From Longibacter salinarum (GTDB lineage: Bacteria > Bacteroidota > Rhodothermia > Rhodothermales > Salinibacteraceae): a DNA stretch of 64,000 nt. Numbering within the stretch: the stretch's first letter is position 1; each line of letters begins with the position of its first letter. The translations under genes were made by a program, and so were the position numbers. The stretch spans positions 62,001-126,000 of the forward strand of contig NZ_PDEQ01000002.1 in NCBI RefSeq assembly GCF_002554795.1, given 5' to 3'. Positions 1 to 8,952 of the stretch are shown piece after piece. Below the pieces are notes generated by a model. It was not told the origin of the DNA and made no database searches. It worked only from the letters and a program-made list of their open reading frames with translations.

Positions 1-1
1 A

Positions 2-931
2 CGCCTCATCGATAGCATCCGACCGTGGACCTGGGCGAAGACCGCTGCCCACCTCGCGCGCTTGAAGCCTGACGCCGTGATTTTTCAGTACTGGATGCCG
101 TTTTTTGCTCCAGCATACGGGCTGATCGCACGGTGGCTTAGGCGAAAAGGGATTCCGTCCCTCGCCCTCGTGCACAACGCTCTTCCGCACGAGCGCCATC
201 TGTTCGACGCGCAGTTCAGCCGATTCTTTCTCGCTGCATGCGACAGCTACGTCGTCATGTCCGATGCGGTGGCTGCAGATGTACGATCGCTCTGTGGCGA
301 GGACGCTGTGATCGAGCAGATCGAGCACCCCGTGTACGAACGGTTCGGTGAGCCGGTCGACCAGGCGGACGCCCGCCGGCAGCTACATCTGCCCGACGAG
401 GCGCCGGTCCTTCTATTCTTTGGCTTCATCCGCGAGTACAAAGGTCTCCACATTCTGCTCGAAGCGATGCCGCGGATTCGTGACGCGGTGCCGGAGGTGC
501 GACTTGTCATCGCAGGAGAGGTATATGATGACCCGGAGCGCTACCGCGCACTCATACGGAAGCATGAACTGGAGGAGGCGGTAGACTGGCACAATGGATA
601 CATTCCGGGCGATGAGGTGCCCGTCTTCTTCGGGGCTGCAGATCTTGTCGTCCAGCCGTATGTCTCCGCGACGCAGAGCGGGGTGGCGCAAATCGCGTTT
701 CACTTCGAGACGCCGATGGTCGTGACGGATGTTGGCGGCCTTGCGGAAATCGTTCCTGATGGGGAAGCCGGCCTGGTGGTCCCCCCGGAAAATCCCGACG
801 CTCTAGCAGATGCCGTCATTCGCTTCGTTCAGGAGGACCTCTCGATGCCTCTCCAGGTGGGGGCCCGGCGTCAGAAGCAGAAGCACGCCCCGGATCGCCT
901 CGGCGAAGCTGTCGAGCGACTCCTGAACTGA
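2..931 (+). CDS. Glycosyltransferase family 4 (GT-B), 5' truncated by window edge
   Basis: The reading frame is open from base 2, so the true start lies outside the window. About 309 residues are visible. The C-terminal half has the GT4 donor-binding layout: the FFGFIREYKG segment, a VRLVIAGEV strand, a Q-P-Y-x5-S-G-V-A-Q segment where the EX7E region normally sits, and GGLAEIV followed by GLVVPPENPDALADA. This family transfers a sugar from a nucleotide donor in the cytoplasm, usually for cell-surface polysaccharides. The acceptor cannot be read from the sequence. An in-frame TTG at 62 is not a credible start because conserved-looking sequence continues upstream of it. Confidence 0.85.
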   Translation, partial: RLIDSIRPWTWAKTAAHLARLKPDAVIFQYWMPFFAPAYGLIARWLRRKGIPSLALVHNALPHERHLFDAQFSRFFLAACDSYVVMSDAVAADVRSLCGEDAVIEQIEHPVYERFGEPVDQADARRQLHLPDEAPVLLFFGFIREYKGLHILLEAMPRIRDAVPEVRLVIAGEVYDDPERYRALIRKHELEEAVDWHNGYIPGDEVPVFFGAADLVVQPYVSATQSGVAQIAFHFETPMVVTDVGGLAEIVPDGEAGLVVPPENPDALADAVIRFVQEDLSMPLQVGARRQKQKHAPDRLGEAVERLLN

Positions 932-986
932 TCCTGTGTCGTTCACTCCGTGTGGAGTTTTTGCGAGGAAACGGCCAATCTGCTTT

Positions 987-1030
987 TTGAAACAGACATT
1001 CTGGGTGCGTTATTTTAGAATGAGTCTAAA
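987..1030 (+). promoter_or_regulatory. Promoter with overlapping 17-bp palindromic operator (candidate metal-regulator box)
   Basis: A TTGAAA -35 (987-992), an 18-bp spacer and a TATTTT -10 (1011-1016) precede the iron-binding lipoprotein gene. The palindrome TTTAGA-ATGAG-TCTAAA (1014-1030) overlaps the -10 and ends 20 bases before the start codon, a repressor-type position. A very similar 17-bp site lies before the ATPase gene of the same transporter (3945-3961). Assigning it to a DtxR- or Fur-type iron repressor is an inference from the target genes. Confidence 0.55.
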
Positions 1031-1049
1031 CAAGTCACCCATCGATCGA

Positions 1050-2141
1050 ATGTCTGCTATGATACGTACTCTCGCCACTGTTTTTTCCGCCTTGCTTCTG
1101 GTGTTCAGCCTCAGCGCGTGCCAGTCGGGTGGAGAAGAGGAGAACAAGGAGCTTATCGTATACTCCGGCCGCAGCCAGGCCCTCGTCGACTCTCTTGTTG
1201 AGAAGTACCGTGCGCAGTCGGACGTAAACGTGCAGATTCGCTACGGCACCGACTCGCAGCTATTGGCGGCGCTGCAGGAAGAAGGAGACCAGAGCTCGGC
1301 TGACGTCTTCTGGGCGAACACCGCGGGTGCTCTCGGCAATGCCGTGAATAACAACCTGCTTGCGGACCTGCCGGACACCTTGAACGCGATGCCGGACCGT
1401 TTTGCGTCGGCCAGTGGCAAGTGGACGCCGGTAACGGCCCGCTTCCGTGTTCTCGCGTACAACACAGACCAGGTCGACAGCACCGCTCTCCCGGCCTCAA
1501 TCACCGATCTGCCGAATGCGGACGAGTTCGAAGGACGCATCGGTTGGACGCCCGCCTACTCCAGCTTCCAGGACTTCGTTACGGCGCTGCGCGTCACGAA
1601 AGGCGACTCGACGGCCCGCGCATGGCTGGAGAGCATGAAGGAGCTGAACCCGAAGAGCTACACCTCTAACACCCCGATGATTCGGGCGCTTGCAGCAGGC
1701 GAAATCGATATCGCCCTGACGAACCACTACTACGTGCTCCGTATCACGAATCCGGCGCCGGAGGGTGAGTACGAAGAAGAAGAGCATGAAGAAGAGGAAG
1801 AAGGAGAAGAAGAGTCGATTGCTGCTTCGGCCCCGGTCGCCACGTATCACTTCGAAGATGGGGACGTCGGAAACCTTGCTCTTGTGACGGGAGCGGGCGT
1901 GCTGCAGACGACGGATCAGTCGGCCGCTGCACAGGACTTCATTCGTTTCCTTCTCTCGGAAGAAGCACAGGCCTACGGTGCGCAGACCGTGCACGAGTAT
2001 CCCGTCATCAATGGAACGGAGGTGCCTTCGTACATGATGGATGCGGATCGTGCGTTGCTCCTCAGCCCGGACTTTGAGCTGGAGCGTCTGCGGGAGATCG
2101 ACGAAACGCTCAACATGCTGCGTGACGCCGACCTGTTGTAA
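1050..2141 (+). CDS. Iron(III) ABC transporter substrate-binding lipoprotein (FbpA/FutA-like)
   Basis: Captures ferric iron outside the inner membrane and delivers it to the permease encoded just downstream. The start at 1050 gives a lipoprotein signal peptide with lipobox LSAC and the lipidated Cys at residue 24; 1059 is an alternative ATG. The mature protein begins with ELIVYSGRSQ, typical of extracellular solute-binding family 1 iron proteins, and carries the NHYY tyrosine pair that family members use to hold iron. An unusual Glu-rich insertion with one His (EYEEEEHEEEEEGEEE, encoded at about 1767-1815) follows the tyrosine region and is not part of the usual fold. The protein is 363 residues long. 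The gene follows a promoter with a palindromic operator. Confidence 0.85.
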   Translation: MSAMIRTLATVFSALLLVFSLSACQSGGEEENKELIVYSGRSQALVDSLVEKYRAQSDVNVQIRYGTDSQLLAALQEEGDQSSADVFWANTAGALGNAVNNNLLADLPDTLNAMPDRFASASGKWTPVTARFRVLAYNTDQVDSTALPASITDLPNADEFEGRIGWTPAYSSFQDFVTALRVTKGDSTARAWLESMKELNPKSYTSNTPMIRALAAGEIDIALTNHYYVLRITNPAPEGEYEEEEHEEEEEGEEESIAASAPVATYHFEDGDVGNLALVTGAGVLQTTDQSAAAQDFIRFLLSEEAQAYGAQTVHEYPVINGTEVPSYMMDADRALLLSPDFELERLREIDETLNMLRDADLL

Positions 2142-2313
2142 CGACCGGCTCTTCGCGCGAACGACGGACCGTTCGCGTCCTGTTCGACGTACAGAACTGC
2201 GCCGTTGACCTGCGGCCTGGACATGCCATTGCGGCGTGCTCCGGGCCGCGGGCATTTCGGTCCGCTAGTGACGCTGCTCCCTGGGATCGGCGTTTCCCGT
2301 TTTACTGAAGTGG

Positions 2314-3942
2314 ATGTTTTCCTCTGTGAATCTGATCGATCGCATTCCGCCCTCTCTTCGCCGGTGGTACGTGGCGCCACCCGTGATTATCGTGGCGCTC
2401 GGCGTCGTCATTCCGCTCGGCTATCTCTTCGTGCGCGCCGGGCAGGCGGAGTGGAGCCTGTTGTCGGATCTGGTGTTTCGCTGGAGAAACGTTCGGCTGC
2501 TGTGGAATACGGTCTCGCTCACAGGAGGTGTTCTTGTAGGGACGATCGTACTGGCCTTCCCACTGGCCTGGCTGACGACGAAAACGTCGATCCGAGGAAA
2601 AGGTGTTCTCACGCTGCTCGGAGTGCTCCCGCTGGCCGTGCCCGGCTACGTGATGGCGTACGTTCTGCTGTCCACGACGGGCGCGTACGGGACGCTCGCC
2701 CAGATCGCGGATATCGTGCTGCCGCGCCTGTCGGGGTACGAGGGGGCGCTGATAGCGCTCAGCCTGGGCACGTATCCCTACCTTTTTCTGAACCTGCGGA
2801 CGGCGCTTCTGGGACTCGATCCCGCCCTCGAAGAGTCGGCGCAGGCGCTTGGTTACGGCCGATGGCAGGTGTTCACACGCGTCATCCTCCCGCAACTGCG
2901 CCCGGCGTTCCTCTCGGGCGGACTCCTCGTCGTCCTCCACGTTCTGGGAGATTTCGGCGTTGTCTCGCTGATGCGATTCGAGACGTTCAGTTACGCGCTG
3001 TACCTGCAGTATCAGGCGGCCTACGACCGAGTGTACGCCGCCTGTCTGGCGCTTATGCTACTCGCCCTGACGATAGGCATTCTGTTCCTGGAGGCCCGAT
3101 TGCTTCGCGGCCTGCTGCTTCATCGAACGGGAAGTGGCGCAAGCCGAAATACGCGTCGGGTCGGGCTCGGGAAATGGACGACTCCGGCCTACATCTTTGC
3201 CGCAGTGGTCGGGCTCGTGTCCGTTGCCTTGCCCGTACTCACGGTGGCGTTCTGGATGACGGACTCGGCCGTGAGTGGTCTGCCGTGGGCGTCCCTGGGC
3301 GAATCGCTGTGGGCCTCCGTTTCGGCGTCTGCCCCGGCCGCGGTTCTCGCTGCACTCCTGGCCTTGCCGGTCGCCTACGTCGGTGTCCGCGAGCCGTCCC
3401 GGGCGACTCGCATCATCGAGCGCGTGGCGTATCTCGGCTATGCGACACCGCCGCTGGCCTTCGCGCTGGCGTTGATTGTGTTCACGCTCGCGGGATTCCC
3501 GATCGTCTATCAGACGCTTGCGCTACTCGTGTTCGCGTATGCGCTTCACTTTATGGCCGAGGCGATCGGACCGATCCGGAGTGCACTCTATCAGGCCCCG
3601 CCAAATCTTGAGGAAGCCGCCCGGTCGCTTGGCCGGACGCCCGCGCAGGCGTTTTTCTCCGTCACCGTTCCGCTGCTCCGGCGCGGGCTGCTGGTCAGTG
3701 TCGCCTTCGTCTTCCTGTCGGCGATGAAAGAGTTGCCGATCACGTTCCTCCTTTCGCCTCCAGGCTTCGAGTCGCTGGCGATGAAAACCTGGAGCGCGGC
3801 CAATGAGGCGATGTTCGATTCCGCAGCTCCCTACGCACTCGCGATCATGTTTTTCTCCGCCGCCTTCGTCGGACTCCTGCTCGTTCAAGAAAAATCACGA
3901 AGAACCGAACATACGGGACGAAAACCTGAGGCGCGTGCGTAG
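2314..3942 (+). CDS. Iron(III) ABC transporter permease, fused two-domain (FbpB-like)
   Basis: An inner-membrane channel for iron import. The 542 residues contain two tandem permease domains, each with about six membrane helices and its own EAA loop that contacts the ATPase: EESAQALGYGRWQVF in the first half and EEAARSLGRTPAQAF in the second. This duplicated arrangement is the normal FbpB/SfuB form. The gene lies between the binding-protein gene (172 nt upstream) and the ATPase gene (about 105 nt downstream). The ATG at 2314 is the first that keeps the N-terminal helix. The 172-nt gap before it holds no clear terminator. Confidence 0.88.
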   Translation: MFSSVNLIDRIPPSLRRWYVAPPVIIVALGVVIPLGYLFVRAGQAEWSLLSDLVFRWRNVRLLWNTVSLTGGVLVGTIVLAFPLAWLTTKTSIRGKGVLTLLGVLPLAVPGYVMAYVLLSTTGAYGTLAQIADIVLPRLSGYEGALIALSLGTYPYLFLNLRTALLGLDPALEESAQALGYGRWQVFTRVILPQLRPAFLSGGLLVVLHVLGDFGVVSLMRFETFSYALYLQYQAAYDRVYAACLALMLLALTIGILFLEARLLRGLLLHRTGSGASRNTRRVGLGKWTTPAYIFAAVVGLVSVALPVLTVAFWMTDSAVSGLPWASLGESLWASVSASAPAAVLAALLALPVAYVGVREPSRATRIIERVAYLGYATPPLAFALALIVFTLAGFPIVYQTLALLVFAYALHFMAEAIGPIRSALYQAPPNLEEAARSLGRTPAQAFFSVTVPLLRRGLLVSVAFVFLSAMKELPITFLLSPPGFESLAMKTWSAANEAMFDSAAPYALAIMFFSAAFVGLLLVQEKSRRTEHTGRKPEARA

Positions 3943-3944
3943 TA

Positions 3945-3961
3945 TACAGACACAGTCTAAA
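3945..3961 (+). promoter_or_regulatory. Second 17-bp operator-like site before the iron-transporter ATPase gene
   Basis: TACAGA-CACAG-TCTAAA has the same length and spacing as the palindrome at 1014-1030 and the same right half (AGTCTAAA). Its left arm differs at two positions (TACAGA versus TTTAGA). It lies between the permease stop and the ATPase start, suggesting that the ATPase gene can be separately controlled by the same regulator. Confidence 0.45.
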
Positions 3962-4047
3962 TTGAAGAGACTGCCTGAATCCGGCTCGCTTCGCGCGGAG
4001 CGAGGTCGGGTCTCCCCCGACGCGTTCTTCTCGTGCCTTCCCCAGCT

Positions 4048-5148
4048 ATGAGCACCGAGATTCTTTCCGTTAACAAACTGTCGAAGCGTTTCACGCCCGA
4101 CGCCCCTCTCGTCGTGCGCGACGTGTCGTTCGACGTGCGGGACAACGAGATCTTCGCCGTGCTCGGCCCGAGCGGCTGTGGAAAGACGACGATGCTTCGG
4201 TGCATTGCCGGCTTCGAGCGAGCGTCTTCCGGCACCGTCTGTATGCGCGATCGGATGCTCGAAGGACCCGGTGTCCACGTACCGCCAGAAGAGCGCGGGG
4301 TTGGACTCGTATTTCAGGATTACGCGCTGTTTCCGCACCTGACGGTTCTGGAAAACGTCGTGTTCGGTCTTAAGAACGTGCCGAAGGCGGAGCGGGAGAC
4401 TCAGGCGCGGGAGGCGCTGAAAATGGTGGGCCTGAACGGATTCGAGAATCGAACGCCGCATCACCTGTCGGGCGGCCAGCAGCAGCGGGTGGCCCTCGCC
4501 CGCACACTCGCTCCCTGCCCAGAGCTGATCCTGCTCGACGAACCGTTTTCGAACCTCGATGCCCTTCTTCGTGAAGGCACACGGCAGGAAGTGCGTGGCC
4601 TACTGAAGGAGAGAGGCATGAGCGCCGTTCTCGTGACGCATGATCAGGAGGAGGCACTCTCCTTTGCCGATCGCGTCGCCGTCATGCGCGGGGGCCAGAT
4701 CGAGCAGGTCGGGACGCCCGAAGAGGTATATTACCAGCCGCGAACGCTCTTCGTCGCGCAGTTTCTCGGGCGAACCAACCTGTTGTTGTCGCAGGCGCGC
4801 GGACGGCAGGCGCAAACCGCCCTCGGAGAGATCGGTCTTAACCGCGACGCGGAGGGCACCGTACTGGTATCGCTTCGCCCCGAGCACCTGACGCTCGAAC
4901 CCGGCGACACAGATGCCGGTCCGACAGGAACGGTGATCGACCGGGCGTTCAAGGGGCACGACATCACGTACCGAGTGGAGTGCGACGGGGCAGAGTACCT
5001 TGTCCACACACACAACCGGATGTCGTACCAGCCGGGCGATCACGTTTCGATCCGTCCGCAGGAGTCGGCCGTCGTACTGGAAAGTCGTTCGACCCCGATG
5101 GATACGACCAACGGGGTGACGTCCGAGGAGACCGTCGCCCAGAAATGA
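4048..5148 (+). CDS. Iron(III) ABC transporter ATP-binding protein (FbpC-like)
   Basis: Hydrolyses ATP to drive the iron permease. Visible motifs in order are Walker A GPSGCGKTT (about residues 40-48), signature LSGGQQQR, Walker B LILLDEPFSNLD and the switch region THDQEEALSFADR. A C-terminal TOBE-type domain follows (about residues 240-350). The 366-residue length is normal for the FbpC/PotA group. The ATG at 4048 is preferred over an in-frame GTG at 4033 because homology-like sequence starts at STEILSVNKLSKRF. It is the third gene of the importer and is followed by a terminator. Confidence 0.88.
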   Translation: MSTEILSVNKLSKRFTPDAPLVVRDVSFDVRDNEIFAVLGPSGCGKTTMLRCIAGFERASSGTVCMRDRMLEGPGVHVPPEERGVGLVFQDYALFPHLTVLENVVFGLKNVPKAERETQAREALKMVGLNGFENRTPHHLSGGQQQRVALARTLAPCPELILLDEPFSNLDALLREGTRQEVRGLLKERGMSAVLVTHDQEEALSFADRVAVMRGGQIEQVGTPEEVYYQPRTLFVAQFLGRTNLLLSQARGRQAQTALGEIGLNRDAEGTVLVSLRPEHLTLEPGDTDAGPTGTVIDRAFKGHDITYRVECDGAEYLVHTHNRMSYQPGDHVSIRPQESAVVLESRSTPMDTTNGVTSEETVAQK

Positions 5149-5212
5149 GGCTGCTCGATCGGGTGCAGCGTGGCCTCAGACGTAACGTCCTCTGAAGGCG
5201 GGAAACAGAGAC

Positions 5213-5243
5213 AGGGTCGGGAGTTTCGTACTCCGGCCCTTTT
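5213..5243 (+). terminator. Rho-independent terminator after the iron ABC operon
   Basis: A stem formed by AGGGTCGGGAGT and ACTCCGGCCCT (one bulged G, one G-U pair) around the loop TTCGT is followed by a short T run. It lies about 65 nt downstream of the ATPase stop. Confidence 0.7.
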
Positions 5244-5276
5244 GTCATTTATACCCAGTCTTCTACGGTTTTCGCT

Positions 5277-6752
5277 ATGGCTTCCTACGACTATGATGTT
5301 CTCGTCATCGGTGGCGGCGCGGCCGGGCTTTCAAGTGCGGGTATCGCTACAAACCTTGGCGCGAAGACGACGATGATCGAGCGCGAGGCCTTAGGAGGCG
5401 ACTGTACGTGGACCGGTTGTATTCCGAGCAAGACCTTGCTTAAGGCCGCGAAGGTCGTGCATCAGGCACGAAACGCGAGCCGATTCGGACTCACCGATCA
5501 ACGGTTTGAGGTCGACTTCGCAGGCGTCATGGAGCACGTGCGAGAGGTGCGTCAGGAGGTGTACGACGATGCCGATCGGCCGGAAATTTTCGAAGATATG
5601 GGCATCGACGTGCGAAGCGGGACCGCCCGGTTCGTCGATAATCACACCGTCAGCGTGTCGGGAGACGATGGCAGCGAGCAGCTCACGGCGCGCTTCATCG
5701 TCATTGCCGCTGGCGCGCGTGCGTTCGTCCCGCCGATCGATGGGCTCGACCGCGTTCCGGTGCTCACCAACGAGGACCTCTTCGATTTAGAGGAGCAACC
5801 GGAACGGCTCGCTATCATCGGGGCGGGGCCGATCGGGTCGGAGATGGCACAGGCCTTCTCGCGGCTCGGGACGGATGTGACCGTCCTGGACATGAGCGAT
5901 CGTATTCTACAGAACGACGACGCCCAGCTAGCGGACGAGCTTCGACAGGTGCTTGTGTCGGAAGGGGTTCGGTACATCCTGGACGCAGACATTACCTCGA
6001 TCGAACAGAAGAAGGGTGTGACGTCAATTCATGCCGATGCCGCCGGCGATGCCGTCGATGTGGAGGCCGACGCCGTCCTGCTTGCTACGGGCCGGACCGC
6101 GAATGTCGAACAACTCAATCTCGATGCGGCCGGCGTCAACGTCTCACGGAAAGGCATTACCGTCGACGACTACTGCCGGACGAGCCAGCGCCACATTTAC
6201 GCCGTGGGTGACGTGACCGGGCGCTACCAGTTCACGCACATGAGTGGTCACATGGCGAAAGTGGCCGTTACGAACGCACTTCTGAAGGTGCCGTCTAAGA
6301 TTGACGCAGCGCACGTTCCATGGGTGACGTACACCGATCCGGAGCTCGCTCACGTCGGGGCCCTCCCGGACGACCTGGATGAGCAGGGTGTCGACTACGA
6401 GACCTACAAATTCCCGTTCAGCAAGCTCGACCGTGCCATCACCGAGGGCGAAACGGCCGGCTGGATTAAGGTGCATGCGAAGAGCCTGACCGGGACGATC
6501 CTCGGAGCGAGCGTCCTGGGGGCGCATGCGGGCGAGTTGATTAGCTCTCTCGCGGTCGCCATGCGGAACGGCGTGACGCTGCGCAACATCGGGGACACGA
6601 TTCACCCATATCCGGCCTGGGGCGAAGGCGTCAAGCGGGTTGCGGACCAGTGGTACGTGCAGAAGCAGTCGTCGACGTTTACACGTGCACTGAAAACCGT
6701 CTTTGGTTACCGCGGCCCGGTGATCGAGCCCGATCCGGAGCGCATTATTTAG
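5277..6752 (+). CDS. FAD-dependent pyridine nucleotide-disulfide oxidoreductase (MerA/Lpd-like fold)
   Basis: A class I flavin disulfide reductase of 491 residues. The N-terminal FAD site is VIGGGAAGLSS. The redox pair Cys43/Cys48 lies in GGDCTWTGCIPSK. The NAD(P) site is IIGAGPIGSEMA, the second FAD contact is YAVGDVTG, and the dimer-interface His lies in HPYPAWGEG. There is no N-terminal heavy-metal-binding domain and no C-terminal Cys-Cys pair, so it is not a classical mercuric reductase. The TWTG spacing between the cysteines is typical of the uncharacterised MerA-like group found in marine bacteria. The substrate is unknown. It is a single gene between a terminator and a secreted protein gene. 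Confidence 0.85.
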   Translation: MASYDYDVLVIGGGAAGLSSAGIATNLGAKTTMIEREALGGDCTWTGCIPSKTLLKAAKVVHQARNASRFGLTDQRFEVDFAGVMEHVREVRQEVYDDADRPEIFEDMGIDVRSGTARFVDNHTVSVSGDDGSEQLTARFIVIAAGARAFVPPIDGLDRVPVLTNEDLFDLEEQPERLAIIGAGPIGSEMAQAFSRLGTDVTVLDMSDRILQNDDAQLADELRQVLVSEGVRYILDADITSIEQKKGVTSIHADAAGDAVDVEADAVLLATGRTANVEQLNLDAAGVNVSRKGITVDDYCRTSQRHIYAVGDVTGRYQFTHMSGHMAKVAVTNALLKVPSKIDAAHVPWVTYTDPELAHVGALPDDLDEQGVDYETYKFPFSKLDRAITEGETAGWIKVHAKSLTGTILGASVLGAHAGELISSLAVAMRNGVTLRNIGDTIHPYPAWGEGVKRVADQWYVQKQSSTFTRALKTVFGYRGPVIEPDPERII

Positions 6753-6921
6753 TGGACGCCAGCAGCGCAGACGTGAATTTCGAAAAGCGGTCACACCGCC
6801 GTCGCCCATGGGCCAAAATATGTTATTAACGGGACTACTGTTCATTGCTTCGACGGTGCGCGAGCCTTTTATTAAAAAGGACCTTTCCATTCTGCTCCGG
6901 CCCTCCATGTCTGAACGCGTT

Positions 6922-8904
6922 ATGACCTTTCGATCTCTCTGTCTTGCATTGCTCCTGGCCGTGGGTGGCTTCGTGACGCCCGCTCTCGGACAGTCCGTCG
7001 AAGTCGAACCCGCCGATCCGGCACTTCAGGTGGGCGATGAGATGCAGCTCGAAGCATTTTACGTGTCTCCCGATGGCGAGCGTCAGCGCGATACGACGAT
7101 TGTGTTCTACTCCCCGTCCCGCGCGGTCATCGCCACGCGGAGCGGAGTGTTGACGGCTGAAGAAGCCGGCGAACATCAGATGATCGCTCTCCGGCCCGCT
7201 CAGGACGAGCAAGAGCGTATCATTCAGCGCTTTATGGTGAAGGTGACGCCGAAGCCCGTTGACGGTGTGGCATTCGTCGAAGCCCCTGCGTCCGTTTATG
7301 CGGGCACGATGATGCCGATGACCGTCCAGGCTCAGACCGAAGACGGAACGGCGCGAGACGACGTGGCGGTGAGCGTCGAAAGCAGCGATCCGTCCGTTGC
7401 GACGGTGGATCGCCTGCATCGCGTTCACGCAAAATCTCCCGGTACCGTCACGCTGACGGCGACGGCGGAAGACTTCAAGGCCACGAAGCAGATCGAGGTG
7501 AAGGAAAATCCCGTGGTTGCGTTGGAGTTGACCGGAGGCGCCGAGTCGGCACGGACGGGTGATGTTCTCGCATTCGAGGCAACGGCGAAAAATCCCGATG
7601 GCGAAGCCGTGGAGGATGCCCCGGTTCGCTACGCCGTACGCATCGACCAGACGGAGCCGATCGCTCCCGGTGCACCAGCCGAGATCGGTGCCGACGGACG
7701 CTTCGTGGCGGAAGATGCCGGCACCTACACGGTGATAGCGACAAGTGGCTCGCACGTGGCTGAAGCGACGGTCACGATCACCGAGCGCAATCCGGAGGGC
7801 AGCATCGAACTCGTTGGTCGCGGTCAGGTGTCGAATGTTCACACCTCTGACCTCTGGGTATGGGAAGCCGCCGACGGTCGTGACTATGCCATCACCGGCA
7901 CATGGGGCGGAAACGGCGAGGCGTACTTCTGGGACGTGACCGACCCTGCCAGCCCGACGCCCGTGGACACCGTCACGGTGGATGCGCGAACCGTCAACGA
8001 CGTGAAAGTCAGTGAAGACGGTCGGACTTGCATCATCAGTCGGGAGGGAGCCTCCGACCGGAAAAACGGCATCGTTATCCTCGACTGCACCGATCCGAAC
8101 AATGTCTCGATCATCACGGAGTACACGGATCGCCTGACCGGTGGGGTGCACAACCTGTTTATCTACGAAGATCATGTCTACGCGCTCAGCGCCGGACAGC
8201 GGTACGAGATCCTGAACATTGAGGACCGCGCAAATCCGAAGCATGTCGCGACGTTCGAGCTTGACACGCCGGGCGCTTCGATCCACGATGTCTGGGTGAT
8301 GGATGGCATTGCGTACTCGTCGAACTGGGACGATGGTGTCGTCCTCGTGGACGTCGGGAATGGCGTTAAAGGAGGCTCGCCGTCGAATCCGGTCGAAATA
8401 GGCCGCTACGCCTATCCGAGCGGGTGGAACCACGCAGCCTTTCCGTATAATGACAAAGAGACGGGCAAAAAGTGGGTCATAGGCGGAGATGAGGCATTCC
8501 CGAATGGTCTCAATGTCGATAACGAGCCGACAATTCCGGCCGGCTGGTTGCACTTCATCGACTTCACGGATCCAGAGAATCCGACCGAGGATGCACGCTA
8601 CCAGGTGCCGGAAGCCGGAACGCACAACTACTGGGTCGACGGCGACCTGCTGTACGTCGCCTATTATAACGCCGGTCTCCGCGTCGTGGACCTCTCCGGT
8701 GACCTGAAGGGCGACCTCTACGCTCAGGGACGCGAGATCGCACGTTTCCGCTCGTTCGATCCGGAAGGTCGCGTCCCCAACGCACCGATGGCCTGGGGGC
8801 CGCAGCCGCACAAGGGACATGTCTTCTTTTCCGACTGGAATTCGGGCCTCTGGGTTGTGAAATTCACTCAGCCGGAGAAAGAGAAGGTCTCGGCCTCCCG
8901 GTAG
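6922..8904 (+). CDS. Secreted Ig-like plus LVIVD-repeat beta-propeller protein
   Basis: About 660 residues with a cleavable signal peptide (hydrophobic stretch LCLALLLAVGGFV, ending ALGQ). The first 280 residues look like two or three bacterial Ig-like (Big_2-type) domains, for example VESSDPSVATVDRLHRVHAKSPGTVTLTAT. The remainder is a propeller built from LVIVD-type repeats such as GLRVVDLSGDL, GIVILDCTDPNN and GVVLVDVG, often with D-P-x-x-P turns. The role is probably surface binding or scaffolding; no enzyme motif is seen. In-frame ATGs at 6808 and 6907 exist, but 6922 puts the signal peptide at the N-terminus. A second propeller gene follows 48 nt later. Confidence 0.8.
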   Translation: MTFRSLCLALLLAVGGFVTPALGQSVEVEPADPALQVGDEMQLEAFYVSPDGERQRDTTIVFYSPSRAVIATRSGVLTAEEAGEHQMIALRPAQDEQERIIQRFMVKVTPKPVDGVAFVEAPASVYAGTMMPMTVQAQTEDGTARDDVAVSVESSDPSVATVDRLHRVHAKSPGTVTLTATAEDFKATKQIEVKENPVVALELTGGAESARTGDVLAFEATAKNPDGEAVEDAPVRYAVRIDQTEPIAPGAPAEIGADGRFVAEDAGTYTVIATSGSHVAEATVTITERNPEGSIELVGRGQVSNVHTSDLWVWEAADGRDYAITGTWGGNGEAYFWDVTDPASPTPVDTVTVDARTVNDVKVSEDGRTCIISREGASDRKNGIVILDCTDPNNVSIITEYTDRLTGGVHNLFIYEDHVYALSAGQRYEILNIEDRANPKHVATFELDTPGASIHDVWVMDGIAYSSNWDDGVVLVDVGNGVKGGSPSNPVEIGRYAYPSGWNHAAFPYNDKETGKKWVIGGDEAFPNGLNVDNEPTIPAGWLHFIDFTDPENPTEDARYQVPEAGTHNYWVDGDLLYVAYYNAGLRVVDLSGDLKGDLYAQGREIARFRSFDPEGRVPNAPMAWGPQPHKGHVFFSDWNSGLWVVKFTQPEKEKVSASR

Positions 8905-8952
8905 ACCCGAAGAGCTTTTTCACTGACGCGCTGACTGCACCCGGTTTTCTAC

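Noticed and set aside
5277-6752. Mercuric reductase (MerA)
   Set aside because: Redox motif fits, but the heavy-metal domain and the C-terminal Cys pair are missing and no mer genes are nearby.
6835-8820. A 661-codon minus-strand open frame
   Set aside because: Antisense to the LVIVD-repeat gene, low complexity with many His and Arg residues; a GC-content shadow of the real codons.
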